Shown here: in pieces, positions 38,703 through 47,230 of the stretch | Numbering within the stretch: the first letter of the stretch is position 1 | Layout of the letters: each line of letters opens with the position of its first letter | From: Methylobacterium brachiatum | GTDB taxonomy: Bacteria; Pseudomonadota; Alphaproteobacteria; Rhizobiales; Beijerinckiaceae | Assembly: GCF_020523825.1 (NCBI RefSeq) | Contig: NZ_JAJALK010000012.1 | Coordinates: forward strand, 62,001-126,000 | Length of the DNA: 64,000 nucleotides | Direction of reading: 5' to 3' | The notes under the pieces: generated by a model | What the model was told of the DNA's origin: nothing | What the model saw: the letters and a program-made list of their open reading frames with translations, nothing else | Databases searched by the model: none | Made by a program: the position numbers and the translations under genes

Positions 38703-39014
38703 TCAGGAGTTTTCGGCGGGCGCTACGGGGAGGACCGCGAGGGTCAGGCCGAGGGCCGAGACCACGCGCTGAACCGTGTCGAGGCTCGGATTCCCGGTCT
38801 GCGAGAGTGCCTTGTACAGGCTCTCGCGGCCGAGGCCGCTGGCCTCGGCGACGGCCGCCATGCTTCTGGCGCGCGCCACGTCACCCAAGGCCCGCCGGAA
38901 CGCGGCGGGATCGTTCTCCTCCAGGGCGGCGGATAGGTAGGCGGCAGCATCTTCGGGCGTGCGCAGATACGTCGCCACGTCGAAGGGCCGGGTGGATGTC
39001 TCGGAACCAGCCAT
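38703..39014 (-). CDS. HTH antitoxin of HigA-like (HI1420-type) family
   Basis: 103-aa antitoxin. N-terminal FDVATYLRTPEDAAAYLSAALEEN and the helix-turn-helix RSMAAVAEASGLGRESLYKALS with the GNPSLDTVQRVVSALGL ending are the pattern of the 'probable addiction module antidote' family. It neutralises the toxin encoded just upstream and normally represses the operon. ATG 39014 starts 11 bases after the toxin stop. Toxin-first order is typical of HigBA/HI1419-1420 pairs. Confidence 0.88.
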   Translation of the reverse strand: MAGSETSTRPFDVATYLRTPEDAAAYLSAALEENDPAAFRRALGDVARARSMAAVAEASGLGRESLYKALSQTGNPSLDTVQRVVSALGLTLAVLPVAPAENS

Positions 39015-39025
39015 AGGCAGTCTCC

Positions 39026-39319
39026 TCAAACCGTCAGCGCGAGTTTGTGAGCACGGGCGATGTCCCGGACCTGTGAGCTCTTGTCGCCACCACACAACAG
39101 GATCACGATCGCACCGTTGGCGCGTTCGACAAAATAGACGCGGTATCCAGGCCCGGTATCGATCTTCATCTCGCTGACCCCGCCGCCGACGGATGCCACA
39201 TGGCCGGGATTTCCCTCCTGAAGGCGCACGATCCGGCGAAGGATATGGGCGCGACCTGCAACGTCGCGCAGACCAACGATCCACCGATCGAACAGCTCCG
39301 TTGTGGAAACGTCGGGCAC
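39026..39319 (-). CDS. RelE/ParE-superfamily toxin (HigB-like, HI1419-type)
   Basis: 97-aa toxin with FDRWIVGLRDVAGRAHILRRIVRLQEGN, the strand GVSEMKIDTGPGYRVYFVERANGAIVILLCGGDKSSQ and DIARAHKLA, all standard for phage-derived RelE/ParE killers that cut mRNA at ribosomes. GTG 39319 (reads MPDVSTTEL) gives the usual length; the longer frame to 39505 covers the promoter and part of the quinoprotein gene. The local base composition is a little less GC-rich than the neighbours, which would fit acquisition by transfer. Confidence 0.85.
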   Translation of the reverse strand: MPDVSTTELFDRWIVGLRDVAGRAHILRRIVRLQEGNPGHVASVGGGVSEMKIDTGPGYRVYFVERANGAIVILLCGGDKSSQVRDIARAHKLALTV

Positions 39320-39429
39320 AGCTTCTGTATCCCATAAGATACAAATCGTTGCAAGCGCCGGCGATCGTCTTGCCAAACCGTCCCCATCACCGGATCGGGT
39401 GATCTCAAACGTTCGGGAGCCGAAACGCC

Positions 39430-41199
39430 GTGCCGCAATCGACTTGGATCGACAGAGGATTTCGCCTTGCTTGCGCGGCGCTGGTTGCGGCGGCGCCGTT
39501 CCCAACCATCGCCGCCGAGACCCCCTGGCCGGCCTTCGGGCACGATCACAGCAACCGCAACTTCTCCGACCTCAGCCAGATCGATCGCGCCAGCGTCGGG
39601 CGGTTGCGGCCGGCCTTTCTGTTCCAGACCGGGGTGACCGGCTATTTCCAGGCGCAGCCGGTGATGGTCGACGGCGCGCTCTACCTCTCTACGACCCAGA
39701 ACAACGTCGCGGCGCTCGATGCCCGCACCGGCCGGCCGCTCTGGACCTACACGCACAAGCCGCGCACGGAAAAGATCTTCGGGCCGCCCTCCAACCGCGG
39801 GGTCGCGGTATCGGACGGCCTCGTGTTCGAGGCGACCATGGACGGGCGCCTGATCGCGCTCGATGCCAAGACCGGCCGGGTGGTCTGGGACAAGGAGGCG
39901 GTGCGCCCGGAAGAGGGGGAGAGCGAGACCGCCTCGGACCTCGCGGGCAAGCTCGGCGGCAAGGCGGTGCAGGGCTCGAGCCGGCTCGGCTTCAAGATGC
40001 CGCCCCTGGTGGCCGAGGGGCTGGTGATCGTCGGGGTCACCGGGGCGGGCTACGGCCTGCATGTCGAGGACGAGGCCGGCGGCCTCGATGGCGGCGCCGT
40101 GGTCGGGATCGAGGGCGGCTACGGCCGGCGCGGCTGGCTCGCGGCCTACGACGCCAAGACCGGCGCGGAGCGCTGGCGCTGGTACGTCACCCCGTCGGAG
40201 GGCTGGGAGGGCGGCTTCGTCGCGCAGACCGTGGACGGCGTGCCGCTCCAGCGGGACATCGCCGCCGAGAAGGTGGCGGCGCCGGCCAACCGCGAGGCCT
40301 GGCGGGTCGGCGGCGGCTCCCTCTGGATGACCCCGGCCTACGACCCGGATCTCGGCCTGATCTTCCTCGGCACCGGCAACCCGGCGCCGCAGAATTTCGG
40401 CCTCTCGCGCCCGGGGGACAACCTCTACACGATGTGCCTCGTGGCCCTCGACGTCCGCACTGGGCAGCTGCGCTGGTATTCCCAGCAGGTGCCGCATGAC
40501 GAGTGGGGCTACGATGTCGCCGCGCCGCCCTTCCTGCTCGATGGGCCGAACGGCGCCAAGGCCGTGGCCTCGGCCAGCAAGACCGGCTGGATCTACGTCC
40601 ACGACCGCGCGACCGGGAAGCTGCTCACCCGCTCGGCCCCGCTGATCGAGCAGAAGAACCTGTTCGCGCCGCCGACCCCGCAGGGCACCGTGGTGGCGCC
40701 GGGGCCGCTCGGCGCCGTCTCGTGGCCGCCCACCGCCTATGACGGGCGCCTCGCCTACGTGCAGGTCCGCCACGGCGCGACCACCTACACGGTCAAGACC
40801 GTGCCGGCAGCCGGGGACCGGCCGGAGATCCGCTACACCGAGACCGGCGAGGCTAAGGGAGAGCCGTCCTTCAGCACCCTGACGGCGGTCGACCTGGCGG
40901 ATGGCGGCAAGATCGCCTGGACGATGCGCTCGGGCAGCCGGCTCTCCGGCGGCACGCTGGCGACGGCGGGCGGGCTGGTCTTCTCCGGCGAGGAGGATGG
41001 GCATCTCGACGCCCACGATTCCCGCGACGGGACGCTGCTGTGGCGCTTCCAATGCGGTGCCGGCATCAGCGGCCCGGCCATGACCTACGCGCTCGACGGC
41101 AAGCAGTACCTGGCGGTGGCGGCGGGCGGCGCGTCCTTCACCAAGGCTTCCGGGTTCGGCACCGGCGACGCACTGCTGGTCTTCGCGCTGCCCGATTGA
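39430..41199 (+). CDS. PQQ-dependent dehydrogenase-like quinoprotein
   Basis: Periplasmic eight-bladed propeller of the alcohol/glucose dehydrogenase superfamily, 589 aa. A signal peptide (LACAALVAAAPFPTIAA) is followed by WPAFGHDHSNRNFSDL and repeated tryptophan-docking motifs such as ALDARTGRPLWTY, ALDAKTGRVVWDK and AYDAKTGAERWRW. FLGTGNPAP, RPGDNLYT and PHDEWGYD match the methanol-dehydrogenase class. The vicinal Cys-Cys next to PQQ in MxaF/XoxF is not visible. No cytochrome c domain. GTG 39430 is the only start before the signal peptide. Substrate unknown; it shares a 110-base divergent promoter region with the toxin gene. Confidence 0.83.
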   Translation: MPQSTWIDRGFRLACAALVAAAPFPTIAAETPWPAFGHDHSNRNFSDLSQIDRASVGRLRPAFLFQTGVTGYFQAQPVMVDGALYLSTTQNNVAALDARTGRPLWTYTHKPRTEKIFGPPSNRGVAVSDGLVFEATMDGRLIALDAKTGRVVWDKEAVRPEEGESETASDLAGKLGGKAVQGSSRLGFKMPPLVAEGLVIVGVTGAGYGLHVEDEAGGLDGGAVVGIEGGYGRRGWLAAYDAKTGAERWRWYVTPSEGWEGGFVAQTVDGVPLQRDIAAEKVAAPANREAWRVGGGSLWMTPAYDPDLGLIFLGTGNPAPQNFGLSRPGDNLYTMCLVALDVRTGQLRWYSQQVPHDEWGYDVAAPPFLLDGPNGAKAVASASKTGWIYVHDRATGKLLTRSAPLIEQKNLFAPPTPQGTVVAPGPLGAVSWPPTAYDGRLAYVQVRHGATTYTVKTVPAAGDRPEIRYTETGEAKGEPSFSTLTAVDLADGGKIAWTMRSGSRLSGGTLATAGGLVFSGEEDGHLDAHDSRDGTLLWRFQCGAGISGPAMTYALDGKQYLAVAAGGASFTKASGFGTGDALLVFALPD

Positions 41200-41258
41200 C
41201 GCCCACCGGGCTTGACTGGAGGAGTTCCAGCCTTTGGCGGCGGGGATTCGTCCGGACG

Positions 41259-41690
41259 ATGACGCACGAGCAGGGCAGGGACGGCGGGATTGCGGATGGC
41301 CAGCCGACCCACCGCGGGGCGCCGGTGATCCGGACCATCGCGATGCCGGCCGACACCAACCCGGCGGGCGACATCTTCGGCGGCTGGCTGATGGCCCAGA
41401 TGGATCTGGCCGCCGGCAACGTCGCGGCGCGGCGCTCGCGCGGGCGCTGCGCCACCATCGCGGTCGACGCGATCACCTTCCACCACCCGGTCTTCGTCGG
41501 CGACGAGGTCAGCCTCTACGCCTGGCTGATCAAGGTCGGGCGCTCGTCCCTGCGCATCCAGGTCGAGGTCTGGCGGCGGGAGCGGGCGAGCGAGACCACC
41601 ATGAAGGTCACCGAGGCGACCTTCACCTTCGTGGCGATCGGCGACGACCGCCGCCCGCGACCGGTGCCGCCGGAGGCGGGCGGGATGTGA
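41259..41690 (+). CDS. acyl-CoA thioesterase (YciA-like hotdog fold)
   Basis: 143 aa. Signature MPADTNPAGDIFGGWLMAQMDLAAG, with the Asp after NPAG that acts in hydrolysis, then DAITFHHPVFVGDEVSLYAW and the last strand TEATFTFVAIG. Hydrolyses acyl-CoA to free acid and CoA; chain-length preference cannot be read. ATG 41259 is the first good start after the quinoprotein gene 59 bases earlier. Confidence 0.92.
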   Translation: MTHEQGRDGGIADGQPTHRGAPVIRTIAMPADTNPAGDIFGGWLMAQMDLAAGNVAARRSRGRCATIAVDAITFHHPVFVGDEVSLYAWLIKVGRSSLRIQVEVWRRERASETTMKVTEATFTFVAIGDDRRPRPVPPEAGGM

Positions 41691-41763
41691 CGCGCCTGCG
41701 CGGCGCGTCAGGGCTTTACGATGCCGGGGACGTGCTGCCGGGGCGGGGCGCCGGCATGACGGT

Positions 41764-42801
41764 CTACGCTACGAGCGGCGGGTTCAGGCGGGCGAACCCC
41801 TCCTGCCGGTAATACGGACAGTGCGGATAGGGCGCGGTGACGGCGCTGGCAGCGTCGAGCGCGGCGCTCTGCTCGGCGGTGAGCGTCCACCCGATTGCGC
41901 CGAGATTGTCGCGAAGCTGCGCCTCGTCGCGGGCACCGATGATGACCGAGGACACCGTCGGCCGCTGGATCAGCCAGTTGAGCGCCACCTGCGGCACGGT
42001 CCTGCCGGTCTCGGCGGCGACCCGGTCCAGCGCCGCGACCACGCGGTAGAGATGCTCGTCATCGACCGGGGGCCCGAAACGCGCCGTCTCGTGTAGCCGG
42101 CTGCCTTTGGGCAGCTCCGAGCCCCGCCGGATCTTCCCGGTCAGGCGGCCCCAACCGAGCGGGCTCCAGACCAGGGCTCCGAGGCCCTGGTCGGCTCCGA
42201 GCGGCATCAGATCCCATTCGTAGTCCCGACCGACCAGCGCGTAATAGACCTGGTTGGCGACGTAGCGGGGCCAGCCGTGGCGATCGGCGGCCGCCAGGGC
42301 CTTCATGATCTGCCAGCCCGAAAAGTTCGACACGCCGACGTAACGAACCTTGCCGCTGCGCACGAGTCCGTCGAGCGTGGACAACACCTCTTCCACGGGC
42401 GTCGCCGCGTCGAAGGCGTGCAATTGCAGCAGGTCGATGTAATCGGTGCCGAGCCGCCGCAGCGCGTCCTCGACCGCGCGGATCAACCGGAGGCGCGAGG
42501 TGCCGGACTCGTTCGGGCCGTCGCCCATCGGAAGCCCGGTCTTGGTGGAAATCAGCGCTCGGTCGCGCCGTCCCTGGAGCGCAGCGCCGAGAATCTCTTC
42601 GGACGCGCCGCCCGAATAGACATCCGCCGTGTCGAACAGGGTAATGCCGGCCTCCAAGCAGATATCGACAAGGCGGCACGCCTGCGCGACATCGGTGTTG
42701 CCCCAAGCGCCAAAGAGCGGCCCCGAACCCCCGAAGGTGCCCGCACCGAAGCTCAGGACGGGGACTTTGAGGCCGGATCGACCGAGAGACCGGTATTCCA
42801 T
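41764..42801 (-). CDS. aldo/keto reductase
   Basis: 345-aa NAD(P)H-dependent (beta/alpha)8 oxidoreductase. Catalytic tetrad visible: Asp and Tyr in LFDTADVYSGGASEE, Lys in ALISTKTGLP, His in LLQLHAFD. The cofactor end has VSSVIIGARDEAQLRDN. It is close to the YajO/Gfo-type 'voltage channel beta' subgroup by MEYRSLGRSGLKVPVLSFG. Divergent from a LysR regulator gene, 127 bases apart, which likely controls it. Confidence 0.93.
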   Translation of the reverse strand: MEYRSLGRSGLKVPVLSFGAGTFGGSGPLFGAWGNTDVAQACRLVDICLEAGITLFDTADVYSGGASEEILGAALQGRRDRALISTKTGLPMGDGPNESGTSRLRLIRAVEDALRRLGTDYIDLLQLHAFDAATPVEEVLSTLDGLVRSGKVRYVGVSNFSGWQIMKALAAADRHGWPRYVANQVYYALVGRDYEWDLMPLGADQGLGALVWSPLGWGRLTGKIRRGSELPKGSRLHETARFGPPVDDEHLYRVVAALDRVAAETGRTVPQVALNWLIQRPTVSSVIIGARDEAQLRDNLGAIGWTLTAEQSAALDAASAVTAPYPHCPYYRQEGFARLNPPLVA

Positions 42802-42928
42802 GGGATCGTCCTTTTCCGGCGAAAGCCGCCCTCCGCGGCCCGCCTTCGCTCACGGGGTCTCGGGATAGACGGCGCCCGCAGAGCGACATAGCGTGCCGGA
42901 GCGAACATCATTTGTGACGTGAACGACC

Positions 42929-43834
42929 ATGGTCCGCGCCGAGACCAACCGCTCCGGCGAGATGGAAGTGTTCGTCCAGGTGGTCGAACACGGCGGATTC
43001 TCGGCCGCCGCCAGGGCCGGCCGCATGACCCCGTCGGCGGTCAGCAAGCTCGTGGCGCGGCTGGAATCCCGGCTCGGCGCCCGCCTGGTCAACCGCTCGA
43101 CCCGGGCGTTCCAGCTCACGCCGGAGGGCTGCGGGTTCTACGAACGGGCGACGCGTATTTTGGCGGATATCGCGGATGCGGAGCGGAGCGCGGGGGCCGG
43201 CGAGCACCCGGTCGGCCGCATCCGGCTCAACACCAGCGCGTCCTACGCAGCCCATATCCTAGCGGGGATCCGGCCGGATTTTCTGGAGCGGTATCCCCAG
43301 GTTGCGGTCGACCTGATGCAGACCGACCGGGTCGTCGACCTGCTTTCGGAACGGACCGACGTGGCGATCCGCGCCGGGCCGCTGAAGAACTCACGCCTCG
43401 TCGCCCGCAAGCTCGGTGAGACCGCGATGGTCATCGTCGGCGCCCCGGGATACCTCGAACGCTTCGGGATCCCGGCGACCCGCGAGGACTTGGACCGCCA
43501 TACCCGGCTCAGCTTCGGCTATGCGCGCGCGGTCGATGGCTGGCCGGTGACGGAGGCTGGGGCCAGGACGGTCGTGGCGCCGGTCGGACGCGTGCAGGCG
43601 AGCGATGGCGAAGCGCTTCGCCACCTGGCGCTCGGCGGCAACGGGCTCGCGCGTCTCGCCGCCTTCACCGTGCGGGCGGATATCGCGGCGGGCCGCCTGG
43701 TGCCGGTTCTGGAACGCTTGAATCCCGGCGATCGGGAGGCTTTCCACGCCATCCATCTCGGTCAGGGCGGCCCGCTGCCGTCGCGGGTGCGGGCGCTGCT
43801 GGACTTCCTCGCGGAGCGCGGCCGGGTCTCGTAG
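42929..43834 (+). CDS. LysR-family transcriptional regulator
   Basis: 301 aa. N-terminal winged HTH (VFVQVVEHGGFSAAARAGRMTPSAVSKLVARLESRLGARLVNRSTR in sequence, residues about 12-58) with the usual SAVSKLVARLE recognition helix, then a periplasmic-binding-like effector domain (VAIRAGPLKNSRLVARKLG). The closest subgroup is the 'DsdC/AaeR-like' set of single-target regulators next to reductases. Divergence from the aldo/keto reductase gene suggests the LysR habit of activating its neighbour and repressing itself. Ends 12 bases before the convergent O-antigen ligase gene. Confidence 0.93.
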   Translation: MVRAETNRSGEMEVFVQVVEHGGFSAAARAGRMTPSAVSKLVARLESRLGARLVNRSTRAFQLTPEGCGFYERATRILADIADAERSAGAGEHPVGRIRLNTSASYAAHILAGIRPDFLERYPQVAVDLMQTDRVVDLLSERTDVAIRAGPLKNSRLVARKLGETAMVIVGAPGYLERFGIPATREDLDRHTRLSFGYARAVDGWPVTEAGARTVVAPVGRVQASDGEALRHLALGGNGLARLAAFTVRADIAAGRLVPVLERLNPGDREAFHAIHLGQGGPLPSRVRALLDFLAERGRVS

Positions 43835-43846
43835 GGTGTCCCGACC

Positions 43847-45166
43847 TCACCCCCGCGCGATCGCGTAGCGCGTCCGCAACCGCAGGCCGAACACCGCCAT
43901 CATGAACATGCAGCAGGTGGCGTTGTTGCCGTTGTAGAGCACGGTCTCGAACGAGGCCGAGACGAGGCCCAGAAACCACAGGCGCAGGAACAGCAGCGTC
44001 TCCGCGTCGAGTTCCCGGCCGCCGCGCTGCAGGTCGCGCACGGGGGCCAGCACGAAGGCCCAGACGGTGAGCACCAGGAACGGGAAGCCGCCGATCAGGG
44101 CCGTGTCGAGATAGGCGTTGTGCGAGTGGTTGGCGGTGTTGACCCAGGTCAGTTCCTCGGAGCCGCCATACATGGTCCGCTCGGTCATCCAGAAGGCGCC
44201 GATGCCCCAGCCCCGCCAGGGGCGGACCATGATGTTGTCGAGGGCGAATTGCCAGATCTCGCTGCGGCCGGTGAAGGTCGCGTCGGTCAGGAGCGCGCCG
44301 ATCCCGTCCTGGATCGCCGGGACCAGGATCGAGCCGATGGAGATCAGCGAGAACCCGAGGATCGGCCCGAGCAGCAGCAGGCCGCGCAGGCCGCCACCGG
44401 TGAAGACCCGGCACAGGCCGGTGACCGCCAGGATCACCGGCAGAAGCAGGATCGCGGTCTTGGAGCCGCTCGCCACCAGCAGGCCGATCGCCAGAGCGAC
44501 GATCGTCCAGCCGAGCACCCGGCTCGCCGCCGAGGCGACGTAGAGCCCGACGATCACCAGGATCACCATGGCGGCCCCGGCCTCGTTCTTGTGCGGGAAG
44601 ATGCCCCGCCACAGGCCCGGATGGCTCGGATCGGAATTCACGTCGAAGGCCGAGTGGATCGCCAGGTTCGGCACCAGGGCCACCGCCAGATAGGACGAGA
44701 TCAGGATCACCAGGGCCGCGCCGGCCAGGGTCAGGGCCAGCTGCCGCGGCGACCGGGCGACCAGCAGCACCCCGGCCGACAGCATCGCCGCGATGGCGAA
44801 CAGCACGAGCCGCCGCAGCGACAGGCTCGGCTCCACCGACAGGAGTGCCGTGACCCCGAGCCAGCCGGCGCAGAGCATCAACGGCCAGGTCGCCAGCGGG
44901 CGCAGGTGGCGAAACCCGATCCGGTGGATCGCCGCCGCCATGCCGAGCCCGGCCGCGACGAACAGGATCTGGGTCAGCAGGCTGCCCGCCTCGGAGGCGG
45001 CGAGCGAGGAGCGGTCGGACAGGTCCTCGAACCAGACATGGTTCCACAGCAGGACGAACACCGCCCCGTTCAGGAGCACGCGCAGCACATCCGGCACGTC
45101 GCGCGAAGCCGCGCCGGGCCGAACCCTCCCGGCCGGGATCCCGATCGCCGCATCCGCCGAAGCCAT
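43847..45166 (-). CDS. O-antigen ligase / polymerase family membrane protein
   Basis: 439 aa with about ten to eleven hydrophobic helices and a large periplasmic loop (residues about 250-330). The loop carries the Wzy_C pattern NTANHSHNAYLDTALIGG with the conserved His-Asn-x-Tyr-Leu. Members join O-antigen to lipid A core or polymerise polysaccharide or exopolysaccharide units. No glycosyltransferases are next to it, so it is an orphan locus here. ATG 45166. Upstream lies a 210-base gap before the VapBC-like pair on the other strand. Confidence 0.88.
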   Translation of the reverse strand: MASADAAIGIPAGRVRPGAASRDVPDVLRVLLNGAVFVLLWNHVWFEDLSDRSSLAASEAGSLLTQILFVAAGLGMAAAIHRIGFRHLRPLATWPLMLCAGWLGVTALLSVEPSLSLRRLVLFAIAAMLSAGVLLVARSPRQLALTLAGAALVILISSYLAVALVPNLAIHSAFDVNSDPSHPGLWRGIFPHKNEAGAAMVILVIVGLYVASAASRVLGWTIVALAIGLLVASGSKTAILLLPVILAVTGLCRVFTGGGLRGLLLLGPILGFSLISIGSILVPAIQDGIGALLTDATFTGRSEIWQFALDNIMVRPWRGWGIGAFWMTERTMYGGSEELTWVNTANHSHNAYLDTALIGGFPFLVLTVWAFVLAPVRDLQRGGRELDAETLLFLRLWFLGLVSASFETVLYNGNNATCCMFMMAVFGLRLRTRYAIARG

Positions 45167-45376
45167 GCCGTTCCACCGCCGGGGCCGCGGATTGCGGCGC
45201 TCCCCATTGTAGAGGCTGCAGCCGCCGGGGCGATGGGGGGATCTGCGGTTGCGGCGGAAGATCTGGCGATAACCTTAGCGGGCAGATTCAACGGTGATGG
45301 CGTAGACTGGTGGATCTGGCAATGGGAACACCTCCTGGCGTATAGATCCGCTTACGGCATATTAAGGAGTGACCCC

Positions 45377-45619
45377 ATGAAGGCCAAGGTGATGCCTGAT
45401 GGGCGGATGAGCCTGCCCGCCGACCTCCGCAAGAAGCATGGGCTCGGCAATGGCGGCGAGGTCATCGTCGAAGACATCGGGGACGCCATCGTGCTCCGGA
45501 CTCTGGATCAGGTGGTGGCGCGCGCGCAGGAGATGAGCCGCCGGTTGATCGGCGGCAAAGGCGGCGCCTCGGTCGAGGATTTCCTGGCCGACCGCGCCCG
45601 CGAGGCCGAGCGCGAATGA
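45377..45619 (+). CDS. AbrB/MazE-type antitoxin
   Basis: 80 aa with a swapped-hairpin AbrB fold: MKAKVMPDGRMSLPADLRKKHGL then GGEVIVEDIGDAIVLRTL, and a helical C-terminus that should wrap the toxin. AAGGAG at 45364-45369 is a strong ribosome site. Its stop overlaps the next start by four bases (ATGA). An imperfect repeat, CGTATAG / CTTACG, at about 45339-45356 just upstream is a possible operator. Confidence 0.88.
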   Translation: MKAKVMPDGRMSLPADLRKKHGLGNGGEVIVEDIGDAIVLRTLDQVVARAQEMSRRLIGGKGGASVEDFLADRAREAERE

Positions 45620-46005
45620 CACGCTTCGTCCTCGATGCCTCGGCGCTCCTCGCGCTCCTGCTCGGAGAGCGGGGGGCCGACACGGTCAAGGCTGGGCTCG
45701 ACGGCTCCGTCATGACGACCATCAACCTCGCCGAGGTGATCAGCTACTACGCGAAGCTCGGCGCTGGACGCCACGACATCGAGATGCTGCTGCGGCCGCT
45801 GCCGATCCGCCTGTTTCCCGTCGATGCGGCATTGTCCTACGACGCCGGCCTCTTACGTTCGATCACGCTCGAAGGCGGCCTATCGCTGGGGGACCGCTAT
45901 TGCTTGGCTCTGGCGAAGCGAGAGGGCGTACCCGCTCTCACGGCGGAGCGACGCTGGCCGGACATCGCCGGGGCCGTCGGTGTGATGATCGAGCTGATCC
46001 GCTGA
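45616..46005 (+). CDS. PIN-domain ribonuclease toxin (VapC-like)
   Basis: 129-aa PIN nuclease. Acidic active-site positions: Asp in FVLDASALLAL, Glu in INLAEVISYY and Asp in SLGDRYCLALA; the fourth reads LTAERRW, Glu in place of the usual Asp. ATG 45616 overlaps the antitoxin stop. VapC toxins cut tRNA or rRNA and are held in check by the partner. Codon choice includes a TTA, rare in this region, hinting at transfer. Confidence 0.9.
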   Translation: MTRFVLDASALLALLLGERGADTVKAGLDGSVMTTINLAEVISYYAKLGAGRHDIEMLLRPLPIRLFPVDAALSYDAGLLRSITLEGGLSLGDRYCLALAKREGVPALTAERRWPDIAGAVGVMIELIR

Positions 46006-46156
46006 GACAGGAATGCGTTGCGGCAGGACTTCTTGGATGTGACGTTTCGTCGGTCAGAATGGTCTCGCCGCCGCTCCTGCATCGGGCGTGGCGGTTAGTC
46101 CGGTCCGACCAGGCCTCATCGCAATACTTTCGGCCCGCGCAAGAAACAGGTGCATC

Positions 46157-47176
46157 ATGACCCAATCGGCATCCCGGGCGGTCATCGTCCAGCCCGGCGG
46201 CGGCTTCGACAAGGTGGGGTTCGGCGAGCGGCCCGTCCCGGAGCCAGGCCCCGGCGAGATCACCGTGCGGCTGCGGGCGAGCTCGCTCAACTATCACGAT
46301 TATGCCGTGGTCAGCGGCACCTGGGGGCCGAGCGAGCCGCGGGTGCCGATGTCCGACGGGGCGGGCGAGGTCGAGGCGATCGGCCCCGGGGTGGACGGGT
46401 TCGCGGTCGGGGACCGGGTGGTCAGCACCTTCTTCCCGACCTGGCTCGACGGCACGCCGCAGGTCGAGGGGTTCGCCACCGTGCCGGGCGACGGAATCGA
46501 CGGCTATGCCCGCGAGCGGGTCACGGCGCCCGAGACCGCCTTCACCCACGCCCCCCGGGGCTGGGACCACGCCGAGGCCGCGACCCTGACCACGGCGGCG
46601 CTCACCGCCTGGCGGGCGCTCCACGACGATGCCGGGCTCAAGAGCGGCGACGTGGTGCTGGTGCAGGGCACCGGCGGCGTCTCGCTGTTCGCGCTGCAAT
46701 TCGCCAAGGCGGCCGGCGCGACCGTGATCGCCACCTCGTCCAGCGACGCGAAGCTCGAGCGCCTGCGCGGCCTCGGGGCCGACCACCTGATCAACTACCG
46801 CGCCGATCCGGCCTGGGGCGAGACCGCGAAGCGCTTGACCGACGGGCGGGGCGTCGACCACGTGCTCGATGTCGCCGGGCCGGGGACCCTGGAACAGTCG
46901 ATGGCGGCGGTGCGGGTCGCCGGCCACATCTCGGTGATCGGGATCCTCACCGGCGTGGCCGGGCCGCTGCCGCTGGTCCCGGCGCTGATCCGCCAGATCC
47001 GGCTCCAGGGCGTGCTGGTCGGCAGCCGGAGCCAGCAGATCGCGATGATCCGCGGGATCGAGGCCTGCGGCCTGCGGCCGGTCGTGGACAGCGTCTACCC
47101 GCTGGACGAGCTCGTCGCGGCGTTCCGGCACCAGGAGAGCAACCGGCATTTCGGCAAGATCTGCGTCCAGATCTGA
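46157..47176 (+). CDS. zinc-less medium-chain dehydrogenase (quinone-oxidoreductase-like)
   Basis: 339 aa. GroES-like N-terminal domain with LNYHDYAVVSGTWGPSEPRVPMSDGAGEVEAIG, where the zinc-binding Cys and the four-Cys lobe of classical alcohol dehydrogenases are missing, then a Rossmann domain VLVQGTGGVSLFALQFAKAAGATVI. This points to NADPH-dependent reduction of quinones, enones or similar. ATG 46157 starts the conserved part; earlier residues in frame are not coherent. Substrate unknown. Confidence 0.88.
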   Translation: MTQSASRAVIVQPGGGFDKVGFGERPVPEPGPGEITVRLRASSLNYHDYAVVSGTWGPSEPRVPMSDGAGEVEAIGPGVDGFAVGDRVVSTFFPTWLDGTPQVEGFATVPGDGIDGYARERVTAPETAFTHAPRGWDHAEAATLTTAALTAWRALHDDAGLKSGDVVLVQGTGGVSLFALQFAKAAGATVIATSSSDAKLERLRGLGADHLINYRADPAWGETAKRLTDGRGVDHVLDVAGPGTLEQSMAAVRVAGHISVIGILTGVAGPLPLVPALIRQIRLQGVLVGSRSQQIAMIRGIEACGLRPVVDSVYPLDELVAAFRHQESNRHFGKICVQI

Positions 47177-47230
47177 GGGGCCGGGATCGGGTAGGGTGGC
47201 GGCCTTCGCGGTCGCCACCCCTCCGAGCCG

